A stretch of DNA of 64,000 nt from NCBI RefSeq assembly GCF_026230105.1, contig NC_079483.1, forward strand, positions 10,657,312-10,721,311, given 5' to 3'. The notes below the pieces were generated by a model. It saw only the letters and a list, made by a program, of their open reading frames with translations. It made no database searches and was not told the DNA's origin. This stretch comes from Diorhabda sublineata (Eukaryota; Arthropoda; Insecta; Coleoptera; Chrysomelidae). The translations under genes were made by a program, and so were the position numbers. Positions 43,440 through 54,375 of the stretch are shown here, piece by piece. The first letter of the stretch is position 1. Each line of letters starts with the position of its first letter.

Positions 43440-43960
43440 GTGTCGTTAAAGTTGCTACACTGGATGTTAGATTGGTCTAGCGTACTACATAACCTCGCTT
43501 TTTAGTGCACTTATAACCATAGGTTAGCGCAAAATTTCAGCTAGATGAGTGCCAAAACTGCTTAATTCAAACAAAAATTCACACGCTGGTGTCTCCTGTA
43601 GTGGTATAAAAGAGAAAATTGATTGCACCAAATATTAATTAATAATAGACGAGACTTGGATAAACCACTATATTCCGGAGAGTAAACACGCGTCTAAGAT
43701 GTTGTGTACCGTGTTTGGAGATGCGAAATTCCAATCAGAATTGAGATATTGCTGCAAGACAACGACATACCGTACAGCTTGGCTAACAATGTATATATTG
43801 AACGAATTGGGTTTGGAACACCCTCCTTTATACGAAAATGGCATCCGTATGCTTCCGGAGAAGTGGCAAAAGTGTGTAGAGTGATGAAGACTATCTAGAA
43901 AAACTGAAAAATATCAGCTCTGTAACTTAATAGTAACATTTTTATAGCATAACCCTCGTA
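43440..43960 (+). pseudogene. Mariner remnant with right terminal repeat
   Basis: Frames include the altered first catalytic segment (DETWINHYIPE-like, here 'DETWINHYIPESK' read across the bases near 43,650-43,690), the fragment DIPYSLANNVYIERIGFG and the C-terminus GIRMLPEKWQKCVE. The end AACCCTCGTA at 43,960 is a mariner terminus. The same family is represented by the longer copy at 60.9-61.6 kb. Stops and a large internal deletion make it dead. Confidence 0.6.
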
Positions 43961-44046
43961 TATAAATTAGAGTAATGGACTAAAAAGTAATACAGCGGAT
44001 ATAACATTTGAATTATAGCACACATATTTTGATGAATAAAAATTTG

Positions 44047-44199
44047 TTAGGTTAGGTTAAGGTAGCTTAGGCTAGGGTCGTCCAACATCAACCTGTCTGG
44101 CTGTACGCCGTTTTCTTTAAATTCCATCTGTACGCAATCTTCGTCGATACCCATTTGTTGCAAAAATTTTAAATAATCGAGGTACCTGGGTACCTCCAT
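44047..44199 (-). CDS. Small ORF of 50 aa, function unknown
   Basis: Minus strand ATG at 44,199 to stop at 44,047. It begins MEVPRYLDYLKFLQQMGIDE, continues DCVQMEFKENGVQPDRLMLD and ends with YLNLT encoded by the TTAGG-like run. The first 40 residues look protein-like, with an amphipathic helix pattern. The frame is closed upstream by a stop three codons before the ATG, and no splice acceptor is convincing. It may be a relic of an exon or of a mobile element; I do not recognise it. Confidence 0.25.
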   Translation of the reverse strand: MEVPRYLDYLKFLQQMGIDEDCVQMEFKENGVQPDRLMLDDPSLSYLNLT

Positions 44200-44440
44200 G
44201 AGTTAGTCTTTCAATAAACAATTTTTTATACCCGAAGACGTTCATATTATAAACCATCTCATTAAAGAGTAGAAGAAATATAGAAATATTAACCTCCTAA
44301 AAGAGGACTGAGAAAAGAATAGCCTGAAGCTTGAAATTTGTTTGGTATAGTGATGAAATTGTTATAAATAATACAAAACTACCCAACACGAGCTAAGTTT
44401 TCAACGTACGATGAAATTTTTATATAAATACTAGCAGTTA

Positions 44441-45141
44441 TACGAGGGCTGTATGATTTTTAAAAGACGAGTGAGAATCTCTTGAGAAATATTATGAGGA
44501 CCGTTTTTTTTTCAACCTCCGTTAGACTATAAATAGAAAACAATCATTTTATTACCAAAAGATAGGTACTTTTTGACCTAATCACCGAAGAGATTGATAC
44601 ATTTGTCATATCTGTGGACAAGCTTTACAGTACCCTCTTCAAAGAAAGTTGCATCCAATGTAGCCTTACCGTTCAATAACAATACAAAACAGACCTTGAA
44701 CTTCTGGAAATTCTGTAGAAAAAGCAGTAATAGTGAATCTGCAGTTTTCTTTACCATTCTGTAAACTCGTTGAGAGCCAGGTCATCTTAAACAACAGATT
44801 TTCGTCCTTTGCTCCCTTCATCATGCCATCTTTAAACTTTCGACACCATTCACGCACAATACCATCACTCATGAAGTTTTCCCCATACACACGACTTATT
44901 CTCCGATGGGTTTCTGCAGCACTATGGCCTTCGGAATCATACTTTGCCACTCTTGGCATTAGCATCTATAATGGCGTACATGTTTACGTGTCTGTAGCAC
45001 AACGCCGACTGACACCTGAATGTCAACAATGGCGGAGTGTGTAATGTGAGAGCTTCGCAGTTGCCTACAGCGCATGCCCGCTTCTTCTACCTGTATAGCG
45101 TCTGCACGGAGCGATCGGAGATTTAAAAAAAAGCCCTCGTA
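44441..45141 (-). mobile_element. Mariner-derived element, internally deleted, both ends present
   Basis: Left end TACGAGGGCTGTATGATTTT and right end reverse complement TACGAGGGCTTTTTTTTAAA; ~700 bp in total. The minus-strand ORF 44,666-44,965 is an N-terminal transposase piece: MPRVAKYDSEGHSAAETHRR, ISRVYGENFMSDGIVREWCR, KFKDGM. It then jumps to a short C-terminal scrap EVQGLFCIVIER. This N-terminus is common among insect transposases annotated as SETMAR-like. The catalytic DDD part is deleted. Confidence 0.75.
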
Positions 45142-45570
45142 GTTAGAAATGTTAAAAAATGGTGGATATCGTATTTTTTCTCGAATAGTAACAGGTGATG
45201 GAACATACATACTACTGTAAGCTATTTCTACCCGCCAGAAGAACCGTAGTGGATTCACGAAGATTTATCAATTCAAAGAATAGCGAAAAAGAAAAATGAT
45301 AACCTGCAGCTCTGAGTCAATCAAAATTTGAAGGTTAATGCTGCATCTGGATAATGCATCAATCTACAGAGCGGACAGTTGATCTGTTGAGTGAGAAGTT
45401 CATTGAACATCCACCTTATACACCTGATTTGGCCAAATAGGATTTCTTATTATTCGTAAACCTAAAGGAACATTTTTAGTATGAAGATGATGATGTTAAA
45501 TTGAATTTACACGGTGATAACAGATAAGAACTGCCCAAGTTTCGTGGTATCATTTAATATATAGACTCCC
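45142..45570 (+). pseudogene. Mariner transposase C-terminal half, remnant
   Basis: Plus-strand pieces: RIVTGDGTYI (for RIVTGDETW), LMLHLDNASIYRA (for 'HDNARPH.A'), then HPPYTPDLAK, DFLLFVNLKEHF and EDDDVKLN. Those are the three catalytic regions in the correct order; the first Asp context is kept, the others are altered. It directly abuts the deleted mariner element on its left and belongs to a different copy. Confidence 0.65.
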
Positions 45571-45824
45571 AGTTCAGTACAAATCTCAGTAAATAGTTTC
45601 TCATTTGGAATCAGCACATACGCGTTAAAATTTTTTATGTTATGACATTCGCTTTAAAAATAAGTACGAAGTGGTTTTACATATACATAATACCCTGTAT
45701 TATGTTTTACATGATGTGATGTATGGAATATTATACAATTATATATCAAACAATCCTCAGGCTATAAACTTTCGTTATGAATAACAGTTGTTAAATAATA
45801 ACACAACTCTAATAAAAACGGGCA

Positions 45825-45945
45825 CAGTGCTCGAGGGTGTCACTGTACGGCGACGGCGTCGATTGTCTAGCGCCGCAGGCGTCCCGGCACCCAAAGCGCC
45901 ACGGGTGCTGTTGGGGCCCTGCCTGTAGCGCCTAGAGCAAATTTT
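45825..45945. other. GC-rich island in AT-rich surroundings
   Basis: About 120 bases are strikingly G+C-rich (CGGCGACGGCGTCGATTG, GCGCCGCAGGCGTCCCGGCA, GGTGCTGTTGGGGCCCTGCC). On the minus strand a frame through it reads YRQGPNSTRGALGAGTPAAL followed by DNRRRRRTVTPSSTVPVFI. The composition differs sharply from every neighbour, suggesting a transferred or recently inserted piece. I cannot assign it to a known family. Confidence 0.4.
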
Positions 45946-46406
45946 TCTTTGTTGATGATGATATTGAGTTTCGAAGCTGGAAGGTGTATATACAAGGTGC
46001 TTATGGAATAATCTAAAATATAATTTCAGCATCCAGTTATTGACTTGATGCATTTTTCTTATTTATATAAAACAATTTAATGCATTTTCACTACTATGAC
46101 ATTATTCATGTGAATATTGAAACTATTAGTGCAAGTACAATAATTTTAACTGAAAAATGACAAAAAAAATCTTCAGTTCGTTTTTAATATGCTGTTATTA
46201 AATTGGTATATATGTACAAGGTTCTTCGCGACGAGCTGAATCGATATGCATTATGTGAAAGTACTGGGACTAGTGTTCTGAAAATTTGCTTGCATGGGTT
46301 TTCCGAAATGCTCGTTTCAGCTAAAATAATTTCAGTTTTCTGAAACTTCCGGAAGTGAACCCAAACTTCATTATTTTAAACGGAGTGCTATGGTTTCAAT
46401 TAAATT

Positions 46407-48083
46407 TACGTGAGTCAAGTCTAATATTTTTGGGATTTGGGTAAATAACACTTACAGCTTCCAAAATCTGTAAAAACCTTGACAAAAATTTACATAGGGT
46501 GTTCAGAAAATGGTGCCGAATTTCGCTATCTAAAAACTTCGAAAATTTAATTTTTTCAAACGACAACCCCCATTTTTCTCTTTACCATTGGATTCTATGC
46601 TTTCAATTAAGGGAACTTAGTTAGTAAATTCATATATCTCAAATAACCGGTTGTTGTAGAAACTTGAAAAACTGAAATCTTCATGGTTTTTAATTTAATT
46701 TAAAAAGAAATAAACAAACAATGAAAACAGCTTGACGTTAAGCGTCGCAAGAGTGTTCATCATGTCCCGTTTGGGATTTATTAATGAAGAATATTTCAAT
46801 TTACTGGTAATATACGGGAAATATGATAGGGTTATTAAACGAGCCTGCGATACTTTCCGTTTGCGATATCCGGATAGACCACTACTCACCCCTGATTCAC
46901 TTACGCGATTCATTCATAATTGTAAAACTGTCAGTTTGTTGCATCGAACAGCAAAATGAAACCTGTCGAAGGCAATGAAACAATTCATTAACCGATGCGG
47001 AAAGAGATTTGGGAATATCAGAGATAAGTATTCACAGGATTCTTAATAAACACAAGTTCTATCTATATTCAATCTCGTTGGTACAAAATTTAAAGCCAGG
47101 TGTGTAATGTGTAAAATTCAGAATGGAATATTTAACCGGCATAACTCCCATTATTGGAGTGATACTAATTCTCACATTTTGCGTGAAAAACAGTTTCAAG
47201 GGTACTGGAATTTAAATTTTTTGCTGCGATAAAAAATGACAGTTTGCTGGTGGTACATTTTTCAGACGAAAATTTGAATGGTAATCTTACTATTTAAATT
47301 TGAGGGTGAATTTTGTTTTTTTCAGGTAACAGATATCTAGAAATATTAGAAAATTATTTACACCCACTAAATCTGAATTGGAATCAGCTTGTAAACAACT
47401 TTTTACAGACTTATTTTGAGGACCGATGGATAGCACACGATGGACCGCATCAATAGCCTCCCCGTTCACCGGATATCACCCCATTAGATTTTCTTTGGAG
47501 TCGTATAAAAGATATCGTGTATGCTTCGCCGCTAACTATAAAAGAAGGCTGCCAGAAAAGAGTTCGGAATGCATTTCGAACTCTTTCACCGCAAGAAATT
47601 CGAAACGACATTCAGCACGGGCTTTTAAGAAGAATCCATGAATGTTTGGAAGTTGGGGGTAACCATTTCGAACATTTACTTTAGTTTAATTTTTTATTTG
47701 GTTCTTCTCCACTTAGTAGTGTATTTAAATATTTTTTAATCGACTAAAGTATTTTAATTTTTGATACGTTAATTTTTATTATTCGTAGTTCGCCATCGGC
47801 AGGTGACAATTAAAAGACATGAAAATTTCAGTTTTTTGAATTTTCTATAAAAACCGTTTATTTGAGATATATGAATTTACAAACAAAGTCCCCTTAATTT
47901 AAAGCGTAGAGTCCAATGGTAAAGAGAAAAATGAGGGTTGCCTTTTGAAAAAATTAAATTTTCGAAGTTTTTAGATTTCCTGAATACCCTATAAAAATTT
48001 TTGTCAAAGTTTTCACAGATTTTGAAAGCTGTAAGTGTTATTTGTCCAAATCCCAAAAATATTAGACCTGACTAACTTACACT
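46407..48083 (+). mobile_element. DNA transposon with ~270-bp terminal inverted repeats
   Basis: 46,407-46,684 is matched in reverse complement by 47,818-48,083. Shared blocks include AGTCTAATATTTTTGGGATT, AATAACACTTACAGCTT, TTCGAAAATTTAATTTTTTC, TCTCTTTACCATTGGA and AATTCATATATCTCAAATAA. The inside encodes a decayed DDE transposase on the plus strand ending FEHLL. Total ~1.68 kb. Long inverted ends with a Tc1/mariner-superfamily transposase are known, but I cannot name the family. Confidence 0.8.
46732..47690 (+). pseudogene. DDE transposase of the long-TIR element
   Basis: MSRLGFINEEYFNLLVIYGK, FRLRYPDRPLLTPDSLTRFI, then after a frameshift NNSLTDAERDLGISEISIHR and ILNKHKF form the DNA-binding part. 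The 47.2-47.3 kb part is poorly readable (HFSDENLNGNL). From about 47,410 the catalytic end reads GPMDSTRWTAS, SPDITPLDFFLWSRIKDIVY (third catalytic Asp kept), QEIRNDIQHGLLRRIHECLE and VGGNHFEHLL-stop at about 47,680. The three reading frames used show it is inactive. Confidence 0.7.
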
Positions 48084-48089
48084 TAGAAA

Positions 48090-48948
48090 TATAATGTTTT
48101 TAGTGGAGGGCTGCATTAGTCAAAAAATTTCGAAAATGTGAAATAATTAAAAAATGGTAGACTTTAGGCATACTATGCCTTTTATAAAGATATACTGAAA
48201 TTTTTCCTGATTTCCAAAAATTTTATAAAAACAGCAAATTTTTATGCGCGCATCAGTGACAAATCTCAAAAAGCTTTACACAAATTTCAAGTTGCTGCCT
48301 CGATCCATTTCATTATAATAGATCTTAAACACAGTCAAGTTGTTCTTAAAAAATCTCAAATTGAGTTGTTATGAAAAAATATTAAAACCGATACAAACAG
48401 ATTATTTACAGTGACTTGTGTCCATCATTTTCAAGAATTAGGGACGAAGATGACCCACGTGGGGAAGGTCCTAAGCCTCCAGAGAATATTAAATTAGTAG
48501 AAAGAATTATTCCGAGTGACCCTTAGGTTAGGTTAGGTTAGAGGTCAGATACATCTGGAATACACTGATGAGGCGTTGCTTGTAGTACATCGTATTTGAC
48601 TGCAGTTGTTTTCAGTGAACCTTTACACTTGCTTCTTCTTTCCTAAACACACCTCTAATAAATAAACTCTTCAGTTTAACGTCCAATTCGGTAACGGTGT
48701 AAGTAGTTTATTTAAAAAGAAAAATTACAAAACATTAATATCGAAGAAGCAAGAATATTAATAGATATAATATATCGGCGCACTAATAGTATATTCACGA
48801 TTTTACTGTTGAGTCTCTGGATGGTGAACATTAAATAAAATATTAGATAAGCATTGAACATCCCTTCATGTTTTTCACAACACCAGTTAAAAATTCCCAG
48901 AACTACATATCTGTAGAGTATGTCGAGTTTACCTAGTTAAGTGTATAA
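48090..48948. other. Unassigned sequence with a small coding relic
   Basis: Mostly AT-rich and structureless. 48,425-48,525 reads SFSRIRDEDDPRGEGPKPPE then NIKLVERIIPSDP-stop, a protein-like but unrecognised 34-residue run. It ends at a TTAGG-type repeat (48,523-48,542). Confidence 0.35.
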
Positions 48949-49600
48949 TACGAGTTCTGGCTATTAAATAACAAGACTCATTACGAAAAATGGTTTTTTT
49001 ATAAAAATTATCTTACATTCGAATCCTCCTCTCCAATATATCCCCCTCCCCTCGCCACACACCTTTCCATACGTTTTTTCCATTGATCGAAGCAGTGCTG
49101 GAAGTCTTCTTGGTGAGGGCCTTTAGCAGCTCTGCTGTTTTTTGCTTTACCGCTTCCATCGACTCAAATCGGGTCCCTTTCAAAGCAGATATTTTCCTAA
49201 CCTTTCAAGGAAATCTGAGCAGACCCGTTGACGGAGGAACTTTTGGTCAGGAGTCACATTTTTTGGCACCAACTTTTACAGACTTTTATCATGTGTAATT
49301 TCTCGTGTAAAATTTTTCTAATCGTTTCTTTATCGGCGTTTACAGCCTCGGCAATCATCCGGATGCTCATTCCATGATTTTCACGCACAATTTGGTTGAT
49401 TTTGGTCACTGTTTCCGCAGCTGAAACAGTCACAGGTCGATCTGGGCGCTGGTCATCTTCAGTGCTCTCTTGGCCGTCACTAAAGCACTTACACCACTCA
49501 AAAACAGGCGCACGAGATAGAGAATTCTCAACATTAGGCCTTTTGAAACAATTTATAGCACGCAGTCGGAATTTTTTTCAACTCACGTTCGCTCGATGCA
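48949..49600 (-). mobile_element. Mariner element, second copy of the 13.5-kb family
   Basis: Left terminal repeat TACGAGTTCTGGCTATTAAA. The minus strand encodes, right to left, the helix-turn-helix modules (CVVEWYK..-like, EDDQRPDRPVTVSAAETVTK, NQIVRENHGMSIRMIAEA, DKETIRKILHEKLHMIK) and the start of the catalytic domain (FQHCFDQWKK at the far left). It is longer internally than the 13,516-14,221 copy, keeping about 130 bases deleted there. No right terminal repeat was found. Frameshifts are present. Confidence 0.7.
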
Positions 49601-49689
49601 CGCATTCAGATTTTCAACCTATTGAAAGTTTTTTTTGTGTTTGTTCACACCCTTATTATATTTTGTGGAAGTATCGAAAACAAAAGTTC

Positions 49690-50210
49690 ACATAATTCAA
49701 TAGAATCCCATCCTCCCCAACAGCGATGAATTGTTAATAACAAGAATTAATCCCCCAGAGGTATATTGGTCCACGAAAGGGGTGGAAACGGGGATGAAGA
49801 GAAGTTGTGGCGAGCCCTAACACGCATCTTGTTCTGACACGGGACCAAAAAGTATAATGCTTTTACCTTACGGGCACTTCAAAAATTATATTAATTTCGT
49901 AGCTAATTTCAATTACCTACTCTTCTTAATTTGTCAGGAATGGTAATTTTGAATAATTAATTTTGAGAAGTTTTACACTCAAGGCGCTTTTGCAACATTT
50001 GCAAAACTCAATTACAATCAACGACGTAACATCGAATGGATCCAAGGAATCTATTTTAATTCGGGGTGAAATTTACAATAAACAAAATATTGGACTATAA
50101 GTTGCATTAGAAAATATCATTTTAACTATAATAATATAATAATAATAGTAATAGTGATAAGAAATAAAACATTCTCAACTCAAAACAGCGCTATGTATTG
50201 GGGTGGTTCG
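49690..50210. other. Unassigned sequence
   Basis: A more balanced segment at about 49,750-49,870 (GGGGTGGAAACGGGGATGAA) has no coding signature. The remainder is AT-rich. Confidence 0.4.
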
Positions 50211-50216
50211 AAAAAA

Positions 50217-50680
50217 CGTTTTTAAACGACGCCATCTGAAAGTTGTTCGTTCTATATTCATTTACATACCGAAAGTTACGTTTTGAGTGTTCCATGTAGT
50301 GAAAGTGACAGTTCCGTACTGCAAAACACTTTCGGGACACTATGGAGTAGAAAACTTGAACTACCTCAAATGTGACTCTGTTGACAGTTGACAATTTCAC
50401 TTCGATGATTTTGCATAACCTTAAATTTTCAATTTTCTGAAATTACTTGTTTTTTCCGAAGTTTTGTCTAAATTAATGAATAACAATGAATGATGATGAA
50501 AAAGAAAACATTGCAAATATCATTAAGTACATTATATTGTTCAATAAATAAAATGTTTATAGTTCTCTACTATTTATTTTCGTTCCTCAGTGTAATTGAA
50601 AGAAAAAGTTTTGGTTCTTCGTCAGACTCGTCTAACAAAGTAGCACTGTCAGTCCTTGGCATACAAATAACTATTTCGGG
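50217..50680. repeat. ~500-bp dispersed repeat, copy 2
   Basis: Colinear and same-strand with 21,776-22,290: CCATCTGAAAGTTGTTCGTT, GTTCCATGTAGTGAAAGTGA and TGCAAAACACTTTCGGGACA, then ATCATTAAGTACATTATATT and GTAGCACTGTCAGTCCTTGG. The middle part is unrelated between copies. No protein product is evident; a frame in it (CFAVRNCHFHYMEHSKRNFR, minus) is conserved between copies, but so are the bases in general. Confidence 0.75.
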
Positions 50681-51239
50681 ATTTCGTAATTGCAGAAAAA
50701 ATAAAAATTATCATCTTTAGTTCGTGTATGTAGCTTGAATTGCTGAAAATTTATTTCTAAAACTTTTTTTGCCCAATGGTAATGGAATAACATTCTGTAA
50801 CATATTTTCTTCAAAATATTGATGTTTTAATTTTCTTAAGGTTGAAATTTTTGATATTTTCTGTCAGTTTTAAATTTTTCTTTATAATCTTGTAACTATA
50901 CCGAATGTTTCAATTATTAATCATGTTAAAAAATTTAGATTACCAAATTTTTATTCCGCCGAGGCGTTGGAAATAAAACAATGCTTAGTATGGTATCAAA
51001 AAGAGTCGCAGCTCTTCGTCGTTCGTTCGAAAGAGCGCTCTTTTAGATGAACAATTCCAAAGAATCGATTTTCGATTCATTTGCCTTCCTCTGGTCCCTC
51101 TACGGGACTCGCACCTCGGCATTCAAAGTCCTACTCTCGAGTAGTTATATTTTGTGGATAAAAGGCTTAAGATTCTATGTCTTTGGGGAGGACTCGTCCT
51201 AATACGAATGACACCCCCTTTGTCAAGACCCTTGGCGTA

Positions 51240-51480
51240 TATTCACCAAGAGAAAAGAGTTTGGGTTCAAATTGCAACAAGTGTATCGGATAATTGGCAG
51301 ACAATCACGTTTATCACTCGGAACTAAGCCCCCCATATACAAAACCGTGTTAAACCCCCTATGGACTCTCGAACTTAGAGATCCTACAGAACTTTAAAAA
51401 AATACTGTTAAGGACCATAACAGCCACCCTACGGTACGTCCCTAACAGAATAATAGAAAGAGACAGAGAATATATTCTGT
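51240..51480 (+). pseudogene. Jockey-like reverse-transcriptase C-terminal fragment
   Basis: Two frames give LQQVYRIIGRQSRLSLGTKP, PIYKTVLNPLWTLEL, then LEILQNFKKILLRTITATLR, YVPNRIIERDREYIL-stop. This is the post-palm region of jockey elements ('Y..L.R.S.L....K...YK..L.P.W.YG', 'I..LQR.Q...LR.I..AP.YV.N..I..DL'). One frameshift separates the halves. It is 5'-truncated. Confidence 0.7.
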
Positions 51481-51629
51481 AATGAGGTTGTGGTGAAAAA
51501 AAAATACTTTCTTCTTATTCCTGCCAAGTAACGAACTATATTTTCTCTACGACAAAAAGTACGAATCCTAACACCAGTGCATACAATAATTCTCAACTAA
51601 ATCAAAATCTATTATAGTTTCATAAGAAA

Positions 51630-54096
51630 TTATTTATTATATTTCTTCCATAATAGTTCTCCAAGGAATACTAATAATGCCACACACATTCCAAACGAAT
51701 AAATCATAAGTACACCAATTAAATGAGAGAAAGTTAGAATTCTTGTTTTATCGGGTGTAACTTTGATTTTAAATTTCTTATCTTTAAAATTGAATCCGAA
51801 TTGTTTCAATCTTAACAAATACTTATTAAATTTCCTAATATAAGGTGAGTTTTTTTGAAAAACATACACATTAAAACCTGGAATTAAAGATTCTTTCAGT
51901 ATATCATATCGAGTATCACCTTTTTTGAATTCATAATTATTAATAAAATATTCGGCAATGTCCCTTCGAATTACAAAAGCCAAATCGTCATAACGTGATG
52001 AATCAAATATTTCTATTTCGGTTTGAATAACAGGAAGCAACTTATCTTTCAATCCTAACGAATCCGGCACATATCCGTTTTTGAGAAAATAATCATTAAT
52101 AGAAATTTTAAAGTTGCTTTCTCTCAATTCTTCTAAAGTTTTTATCGTTCCTTCTGTTCTACTCATCACCAACATACTCGTTAAAGAGCAATTAAATTGC
52201 GTATTTATAACTACCACACCAAATATCCATAAAATGATGAGATATTTGATTTTGTCGTTGATTTTGTTGAAGCCAGGTATCGGTGCGTTAACCAGGATCA
52301 AGGAACCGTTCAAAATATATTTCACAATATCCATTCGATTTTGTCGTGTTTGCCTCGCATACGTTAATAAAGATACAATTAACATCAATAAAATATCGAT
52401 AATAATAACTTCTTTTGAGAATATTTTGAAAAATTGCTGATATAAAGGTCGTCCTTTCGGCTTAGGTACTAAAACTACTTCATCCTCGATACCATATGGA
52501 TAAGATGAAGAGGAATTTTCCCAATAGAAACACTGAAAGAAAGAATAACACGTAAAATTATAATCAAGACACAGTTCAGGATTTAAAACCCGCTCAGATT
52601 TCTAATTCCGAACGTATTCTGAACTCGTCCAATGTAACCTCGGACGTGGGAATGGATTTTGTATGCATTTATCCTTTTTGTGATATTTATTACGAAATAA
52701 CCTCTAACTTATGTGGTTTTCTACGGAATTGTGTTCAAAAAACGTGGTCGTTGACTTTATACTCACAAATATCAAAAATAAATTATAATTTTAGATATTC
52801 ATAAATGGTTCATGTAAATATGTAAGTTCAGAACATATTCTGAACAAAGCATGCGCATTTGACACGTCCAGAAGATATTCAAAACACATTCGGGATGAGT
52901 CCAAATTATCTACCGCGAACAAAGCTAATAACTTCCATAAACTTCCGTACCGAAATTATTTTGAAAATTAAAACAAGCTTTTACCATACGAATACCATTT
53001 TGACATAGATGGTTGGTGGTCTAAAATGTAGTTCAATCATAAATGTGCCAATTTCAAAAATTTATATATCTCTGCTTTTTAGTTACGTCAAAATGAAATT
53101 CCAAATTGTGTGTTATTCTCAAAGAAATATTCAAATGCGTTACTTAAACAACACTTTGGCTACCAATTTACATCCGTCCTTTAAAAATATGAGTCACTCT
53201 ATACATTTGTAGTATCCTACTATAGGTGGTGAAATTTTGAGTACCAAAGATGATTATATTGTTAGAAAATTTGTGTGAAATCACATTTAATTCACCCTTC
53301 CACTCACCTCAAATACCCTTACCATGAATAAATCAATTTTATTGTAATATAAGTATTTTCCAACATCTGATTCTGTAAGAGTTACATCTGTATTTAGGAT
53401 GGTGGTAGAAGAATTTTGTTGTTTCGATATTAGATTCAAAATGGCAACATCTTCACCAGCCCAAACGTTATATTTATTTAAATAAGCATAGGGTGGTCGT
53501 TTGAAAAATAATACTCTTATCGGATATCCGTACATATTCTTTGTTTTATCTTCAAAAAGTTTTTGACAACGTTCTCCGAAATGTTTGATTCTCACAATTG
53601 AATTATCTTTGAAAGGGTTGTACGTATATACCTGTAACTTATTATGAACGAAAACTACGATGAACTTAGATATATGTTTCGACCAAATATGTGGCAGTAA
53701 TCGATTTAAAAACTTTTTGTTAATTACCCTTTCGCATATAACAAAAGATATTTCCATGTCCACTTTATATAACACACTTTCCGCTATTTTAATACTCTCC
53801 TCGTATATTTGGTGATAATTTGCTACAAAAATAATCACTCTATGTATTTTGAATTTTTCGTATATGTTGATGTTATCGATGTATGGTAATATTGCGCATT
53901 TATTTTGAGAAATGTACCAACTAATGACAGGTCTAATATTCTCTCTGGTATCTAAATTCAAAAGACAAGTCGGCACAGTAACAGATTCACAACTTGCAAT
54001 TTTTTCGAAAAATGCACGTAATTCAACGTCTACCAAATTTATTTTGGTAGAAATTTGTACAATTAAACAGAACAAAACAATATTTTGTAAGAACAT
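51630..54096 (-). CDS. Divergent ionotropic receptor (IR), 563 aa, two exons
   Basis: Exon 1 is 53,308-54,096 and ends GAG|GTGAGT. Exon 2 is 51,630-52,532 behind TTTCTTTCAG, phase 0, starting CFYWENSSSSYPYG. The 563-residue product opens with a signal peptide (MFLQNIVLFCLIVQIST). It has an extracellular part, then MYGYPIRVLFFKRPPYAYLN and WAGEDVAILNLIS at the start of the ligand-binding S1 lobe. A first membrane segment lies near residues 302-320, the third (IKYLIILWIFGVVVINTQFN then SLTSML) near 360-386, and the last near 533-558 before a short basic tail. This is the iGluR/IR fold of insect chemosensory channels, sited in dendrite membranes of sensory neurons. The usual S1 Arg and the SYTANLAAF-like motif are not conserved, typical of divergent antennal or gustatory IRs rather than the co-receptors. 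The ORF is intact. Ligand unknown. An AATAAA overlaps the stop. Confidence 0.85.
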
Positions 54097-54109
54097 GTCT
54101 ACACCTAAT

Positions 54110-54370
54110 GAATTACTACTAGGTCCTTATATTGAAAAATACTATTTATTAACCCATTAATGTTATTGGTTGTTTTCTATGGTAGTTGATTGATTGAATT
54201 ACTTGTTAATTTTGAACAATAACAGAGCTAAACAATCAACTAATTCTACTTTTCATTTTTAAAATTGTTTCATTATGAGAATGCGTTAACTTTGTAAATA
54301 AAATAATTAATTGGATGTGAATCACAAACCACTCATTTTATATACTCCACACTTTACAGATCACCTATAT
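54110..54370. other. 5' flank of the ionotropic receptor
   Basis: AT-rich upstream sequence between the receptor start codon and the hAT-like fragment. Promoter elements were not assigned; a TTTATA run at about 54,340 is on the plus strand only. Confidence 0.3.
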
Positions 54371-54375
54371 TTGGA

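Noticed and set aside
45775..46053. Minus-strand 92-aa ORF as a protein-coding gene
   Set aside because: Its distinctive part is only the GC-rich island; there is no conserved domain, and the flanking codons are AT-driven noise. Kept only as a compositional anomaly.
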